Shown here: piece after piece, positions 60,698 to 64,000 of the stretch
Layout of the letters: each line of letters begins with the position of its first letter
How positions within the stretch are numbered: position 1 is the first letter of the stretch
DNA from: a bacterium
GTDB taxonomy: Bacteria > Zixibacteria > MSB-5A5 > CAIYYT01
Assembly (NCBI GenBank): GCA_016708315.1
Contig: JADJGC010000024.1
Span: 186,001-250,000 of the forward strand
Length of the DNA stretch: 64,000 nucleotides
Direction: 5' to 3'
The notes under the pieces: model-generated
What the model saw: only the letters and a program-made list of their open reading frames with translations
Database searches by the model: none
What the model was told of the DNA's origin: nothing
Made by a program: the position numbers and the translations under genes

Positions 60698-61246
60698 CTA
60701 ATCTTCGGAGCGGGTAAACTTGGCTCCACAAAAGGGACAGTCGGTGATTTTGCGACTAATCCATTCGTGACCGTGACTGCAGCGTTGGAGCGCCGTATCG
60801 GGATCGATATAAATCGTATCCCAGTCTTTGAGAACAGTGTACTTCAGATTGCCTTCGGAGATGCGCATGGAAAGGGTGAGCTGTTCGACCTTGTAAACCA
60901 TGTCGCCCTCGCAATCAAGCGTGAATTTGAGCGAGTCGAGCGATACCTGTTTTTCTTTCATCGTGCGAGAATTGCGTTCTACGATACGGCTTTCGACGCA
61001 GATCTTTTGTCCCGGGCGCTCACCGCGATAGTAAAGGGTCTGTTCGGTAGTGATCGTGTCGATTGTCATTTTCCACTGAGCAATCATGATATTGGGACGT
61101 GCTGTAAATTCGACGCCGCCCTCGTAGCGTTTACCGATACTGATCCGTTCGGCGGCATCAAGTTGATAAATATCAGTCGCGCAGACAATAGCGGCTACGA
61201 TTAGAATCACAGCCAAGCGAACGAATTTTTGCGCGACGTTAATCAA
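60698..61246 (-). CDS. Exported or anchored protein with C-terminal zinc ribbon
   Basis: This 182-residue protein has one N-terminal membrane helix (LAVILIVAAIVCATDIYQL), a middle part rich in beta strands (QWKMTIDTITTEQTLYYRG) and a C-terminal zinc-ribbon-like motif, CSHGHEW...CPFCGAKF. The start is TTG 61246, decided by GGAGG eight bases before it. It lies 145 bases upstream of the PAAR operon on the same strand. I do not recognise the family. It could belong to the operon or be independent. Confidence 0.65.
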   Translation of the reverse strand: MINVAQKFVRLAVILIVAAIVCATDIYQLDAAERISIGKRYEGGVEFTARPNIMIAQWKMTIDTITTEQTLYYRGERPGQKICVESRIVERNSRTMKEKQVSLDSLKFTLDCEGDMVYKVEQLTLSMRISEGNLKYTVLKDWDTIYIDPDTALQRCSHGHEWISRKITDCPFCGAKFTRSED

Positions 61247-61374
61247 CTATAGTTCCTCCAATTGTATTATCGACCAGATAAGATAATGTTCGGAGCAGAT
61301 GTCTGCAATTGGACAAGTTGACTGATTTCTGAGCGGGAATGTGCAGAATTCGGATAGGGATAAAGCTGGCTATT

Positions 61375-61403
61375 GCGGAGCCGGAGTGATCCTCCGACTC
61401 CGC
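61375..61403. repeat. Imperfect hairpin after the VOC gene
   Basis: GCGGAGCCGGAG pairs with CTCCGACTCCGC across a short loop. It lies 23 bases past the VOC stop on the minus strand and lacks a T-run, so terminator function is doubtful. Confidence 0.4.
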
Positions 61404-61425
61404 GAAGCCATTGAATTAGCTGCGA

Positions 61426-61776
61426 TTAGCCCTTGAAAAGGCCAATGACAATACCGTCCGGATCGGCAAACAGCGCACAAGCGCCGATTCCGGGAATTGG
61501 CGTCGGGGGCAGGATTGTTTTGGCGCCAAGTGATTCGGCTTTGTCGAGGGTTGCCTGCAGGTCGTCGACGCCGACATAGAATGTGACAAATGGTTTCTGT
61601 CCGCCTTGAGTAGCGCCAATACCGCCGCCGATGGAATTGTTGCCTGCCGGCTCGACTAGAGAATAATCGAATCCGGGAGCGGCGCTGGTTTTCCAGTCAA
61701 ATAGCTTGGAGTAAAAATCGACGGCCTTTTCGCGATTGGACGCGGAGATTTCAAAGTGGATTACAGGTTGAGCCAT
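61426..61776 (-). CDS. VOC-family (glyoxalase-like) protein
   Basis: This 116-residue protein is a single VOC fold. PVIHFEISASNREKAVDFYSKLFDWK starts the first beta-alpha-beta-beta-beta unit, and FYVGVDDLQATLDKAESLGAKTI with FADPDGIVIGLFKG gives the second. It is typical of small bleomycin-resistance/glyoxalase-like proteins whose substrate cannot be predicted. The first-module His (H7) and the late Glu/Asp positions are not enough to assign an enzyme. AGAGG precedes the ATG. Confidence 0.9.
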   Translation of the reverse strand: MAQPVIHFEISASNREKAVDFYSKLFDWKTSAAPGFDYSLVEPAGNNSIGGGIGATQGGQKPFVTFYVGVDDLQATLDKAESLGAKTILPPTPIPGIGACALFADPDGIVIGLFKG

Positions 61777-61816
61777 ATTGACCTCTAAACTGTTTGTATG
61801 TGATTGATCTACTTAC

Positions 61817-62182
61817 TTATCGAGTCGCCTGACTGGGTAGTTTTCCGTAGCGCTGGGTCAGGAATCCAAGAATCAAACCGACGAGAGTGCCGGGGATGAG
61901 GATTTCAACCCAATAGTGTCCGCCCTGCTCGTTGGGCATGGCGGCAACCAAGAAGGCGAGTGCAAAGCCGACGACAAGGCCAACAATGATCCCAATTTTC
62001 ATTGATTGATATTTGCGCGCCACAAATCCGATGATTATGCCGGCGAGCAGGCCCTTAACTGTCGAACCGATGACGATACCGGCGATCGCCGGTGTAGTTT
62101 CGGGCGCTGAGAACAAGGCGGTTAGCCCATCGATGGCACCAAGGACTGCCCCCAAAAGCAGCCCCAGAACGGGTTTTGACAT
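61817..62182 (-). CDS. Small four-helix membrane protein
   Basis: This 121-residue protein starts at ATG 62182 (AAAGGAG 8-10 bases upstream; a longer frame to 62209 lacks a ribosome site). Four glycine-rich hydrophobic helices are seen: VLGLLLGAVLGAIDGLTALF, IAGIVIGSTVKGLLAGIIIGF, IGIIVGLVVGFALAFLVA and LIPGTLVGLILGFL. There is no known motif. It is followed by the VOC gene (40-bp gap) and preceded by the Ser/Thr kinase. Confidence 0.7.
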   Translation of the reverse strand: MSKPVLGLLLGAVLGAIDGLTALFSAPETTPAIAGIVIGSTVKGLLAGIIIGFVARKYQSMKIGIIVGLVVGFALAFLVAAMPNEQGGHYWVEILIPGTLVGLILGFLTQRYGKLPSQATR

Positions 62183-62251
62183 TGCGTGTCTCCTTTCAAA
62201 ATCTATCAAATCAGTCTGTTGTTTATCTATTGCATGGAACGAGGCTTTTCT

Positions 62252-63295
62252 TTAGATACTCGCGCGCAAATAAATCAGGAATCGTACCAGCATATAGCCA
62301 ATGACTATCAGCACAATCACCTTATTCCTGATGATCCAACGGGTGACTTGTTCAATTGGATTTTCTCTGTAAGCTGAAACTGGCAAATGGTCGAGGAAGT
62401 TGGTGATTTCCTGCGACAAATGGCTGCTGGCGTGATAGCGGGACTCAGGCGTCAACGACATCGACTTCAGACAAATTGCGTTGAGCGCCTTAGGCACATC
62501 GTGATTTGATTGGCGGGGAGCGGCGAAGTTTCCCGACATGACGGCAAGGCGGATTGACTCGGCAGAATTGCCGGCAAAGGGTGCTTTTCCGGTAAGAATA
62601 AAGTACAACAAAGCGCCAAGAGAATAGATGTCGGTTCGATGGTCAATTGAAACGTTGTCGCCGCGTGCTTGCTCAGGCGACATGTAGGCGGGCGTACCCA
62701 AGATTGTGCCATGTGCGGTAATTTCGGAGTTTGTCCCCATGGTTGTACTCGACGAAGACTGCGCGATTGGCTCATTTCGAAGCAATGCGGCGATTCCCCA
62801 GTCCATGACCAAGACCGCACCAAACTCGCCGATCATGACATTGGCTGGTTTGAGATCGCGATGGATTACGCCGCGTGAATGAGCAAAGGAAATAGCATCA
62901 CAGACTTTCTGGAAGATGCGTAACAGATCGGCGCGATTGGTGTTTTGAGCGACAAACTCTTCGAGTGTGACACCTTCAACGTACTTCATCACGTAGTAGG
63001 CCCGGCCATCGGGCAAGGTTCCAAAGTCGTGGATCGGGACAATACCGGGGTGTTCAAGACGAGCGACTATTTGGGCTTCGCGAGTGAGCCGTGTTATCAG
63101 TGTTGTGCTCGATTCGGCCAGAGAGACAACTTTGACTGCGACCAATCGATCAAGCTGGCAATCGCGGGCAAGAAAAACCGATGCCATACCGCCGGAACCG
63201 AGTTTGCGAATGAACTCGTACTTTGTGCCTTCGAAATCAGGTTGGTCGATTAAACGCCGGAGATGATTGAGATTGTCGTCGGAAAGCTGGGTCAC
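62252..63295 (-). CDS. Membrane Ser/Thr protein kinase with DWG motif
   Basis: This 347-residue protein has a glycine loop KLGSGGMASVF, catalytic Lys55 (VAVKVV), HRDLKPANV (Asp147) and DWG at 165-167 where DFG is normal; DWG occurs in several bacterial kinases. The activation segment is GTPAYMSPEQARG. A C-terminal membrane helix (KVIVLIVIGYMLVRFLIYL, about 322-342) anchors it without an extracellular sensor. The start overlaps the sigma-factor stop by four bases (ATGA), so kinase and sigma factor are probably linked in signalling. Confidence 0.92.
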   Translation of the reverse strand: MTQLSDDNLNHLRRLIDQPDFEGTKYEFIRKLGSGGMASVFLARDCQLDRLVAVKVVSLAESSTTLITRLTREAQIVARLEHPGIVPIHDFGTLPDGRAYYVMKYVEGVTLEEFVAQNTNRADLLRIFQKVCDAISFAHSRGVIHRDLKPANVMIGEFGAVLVMDWGIAALLRNEPIAQSSSSTTMGTNSEITAHGTILGTPAYMSPEQARGDNVSIDHRTDIYSLGALLYFILTGKAPFAGNSAESIRLAVMSGNFAAPRQSNHDVPKALNAICLKSMSLTPESRYHASSHLSQEITNFLDHLPVSAYRENPIEQVTRWIIRNKVIVLIVIGYMLVRFLIYLRASI

Positions 63296-64000
63296 AGATC
63301 GACTCCAAGAATGCTGCGGACCTCCTCGCGATACTCTTCATCATTGGCAGTCATTTCGCGAATCTGCTCAAGGACGATTCTGCGGAAGTCTCGTCGTGCG
63401 GCTGCAAGGTAGTTAGTAACGGTCTCGACGGAGATTTTGTACTGGATCGCTAGTTCCTGATACGAGGTCTTGTCATTTGAGTCGAGTGATTGGAGATCAT
63501 AGCACTCGAACAGCTTGAACTGGGTTGACTTGCCCGAGTTTTCATAAATCTCTTTTAGACAAGTGACCGCAGTGCTGAGAAGATTGCGAATCCATTCCTG
63601 CTCAAAAAGCTCTTCCGGCGAGAGGTTTTGGGCGTTCCTTGGCGTGACGAGGTCGCGCTCAATAAAATCAAAGTCAGTAGACAGGTGCTGCACATCGCCT
63701 CCGCGTTTGATGCGCGAGGCTGACTGGTGTTCCTTGCCGACGAAGCGATCAAGACAGAGCCGCAAAAACGTACGGAAACGCGCCTTCGCCGGGTCGAAAT
63801 CCGCGAGGAATTCCTTTTCGAGAGCCAGAAGAAAGAAGCTCTGAGTCAAATCTGCGGCTGCGTCGGCGTCCTTGTGCCAGTGCAGACGCAGGTACTTATA
63901 GACGGCTGGCCGGTAGATTTCGATAACACGGGCAAGCGCGATTTTGCGTTGTTCAGGATCTCCCTGCTTGAGTGCGACGATTGCAGAATTTCGAGTGAGT
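63292..64000 (-). CDS. ECF-type RNA polymerase sigma factor (5' end beyond window)
   Basis: The visible 235 residues include sigma region 2 (ARVIEIYRPAVYKYLRLHWHKDADAAADLTQSFF) and a C-terminal region-4-like helix-turn-helix (SYQELAIQYKISVETVTNYLAAARRDFRRIVL). The frame stays open to base 64000, so the start lies beyond the window; the ATG at 63849 is internal. It is paired with a Ser/Thr kinase by a 4-bp overlap, an arrangement seen in ECF groups controlled by phosphorylation rather than by an anti-sigma factor. That link is an inference. Confidence 0.85.
   Translation of the reverse strand, partial: LTRNSAIVALKQGDPEQRKIALARVIEIYRPAVYKYLRLHWHKDADAAADLTQSFFLLALEKEFLADFDPAKARFRTFLRLCLDRFVGKEHQSASRIKRGGDVQHLSTDFDFIERDLVTPRNAQNLSPEELFEQEWIRNLLSTAVTCLKEIYENSGKSTQFKLFECYDLQSLDSNDKTSYQELAIQYKISVETVTNYLAAARRDFRRIVLEQIREMTANDEEYREEVRSILGVDL

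Overview
The window looks like a chromosomal contig from an uncultured Gram-negative bacterium of the FCB assemblage. Candidate phylum Zixibacteria or a close relative is my best guess, and this is an inference. The supporting signs are secreted proteins ending in dockerin-like GD(A/V/I)(D/N)-x-SG repeats without cohesins, a TonB-dependent receptor with an N-terminal carboxypeptidase-regulatory-like domain, a large investment in multiheme c-type cytochromes, and an ECF sigma factor next to a Ser/Thr kinase. There are no rRNA or tRNA genes, phage genes, transposases or CRISPR arrays that I can see.

Layout. 1-0.9 kb: fatty-acid and ribosome housekeeping (yceD-like, rpmF, plsX start). 1.1-4.5 kb: a secreted beta-helix/dockerin protein, a patch of palindromic and tandem repeats, and a pseudo-receiver/DUF4388 regulator. 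4.5-9.2 kb: ackA, hbd and a heavily disrupted cation P-type ATPase. 9.8-17.5 kb: alpha-2-macroglobulin plus PBP1C, the classic pair, both split by frameshifts. 17.7-21.1 kb: a quinol-oxidising module (HybA-like Fe-S protein, HybB/NrfD-like membrane protein, 13-heme cytochrome). 21.4-28 kb: an internally duplicated dockerin protein and a TonB-dependent receptor. 28.2-35.7 kb: signalling genes plus an ATP/ADP-translocase-like, HEAT and cNMP-domain cluster. 35.9-39.8 kb: a BamA-like barrel, a lipoprotein with kinase-like motifs and a PAP2 phosphatase. 39.8-41.9 kb: a two-component pair.

42.0-54.3 kb is the centrepiece. It encodes a 7-heme cytochrome, a beta-propeller, a 6-heme cytochrome, an outer-membrane-barrel candidate, two CsgG/TolB-N-like proteins, a double-parvulin foldase, a 26-heme and a 16-heme cytochrome. 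This reads as a porin-cytochrome conduit for extracellular or outer-surface electron transfer. With the 13-heme protein at 17.8 kb the window encodes 68 CxxCH motifs. Perfect TGTGA-N6-TCACA palindromes lie upstream of the quinol-oxidising operon (one site) and of the conduit (two sites), which suggests that one Crp/Fnr/HcpR-type regulator controls both.

54.3-60.6 kb (minus strand) is a compact four-gene operon: a PAAR spike protein, an OmpA-like plus HExxH metallopeptidase protein, a beta-propeller lipoprotein and a DUF1795-like protein. It resembles an orphan contractile-injection (T6SS/eCIS) effector cassette. 60.7-64 kb: a zinc-ribbon membrane protein, a VOC protein, a small membrane protein, a Ser/Thr kinase with DWG in place of DFG, and an ECF sigma factor that overlaps it and runs off the window.

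Caution: at least eight genes carry single-base frameshifts, in both directions. Either the assembly has indel errors or many genes are decaying. The sequence alone does not decide this, although well-conserved reading on both sides of most breaks favours sequence error.
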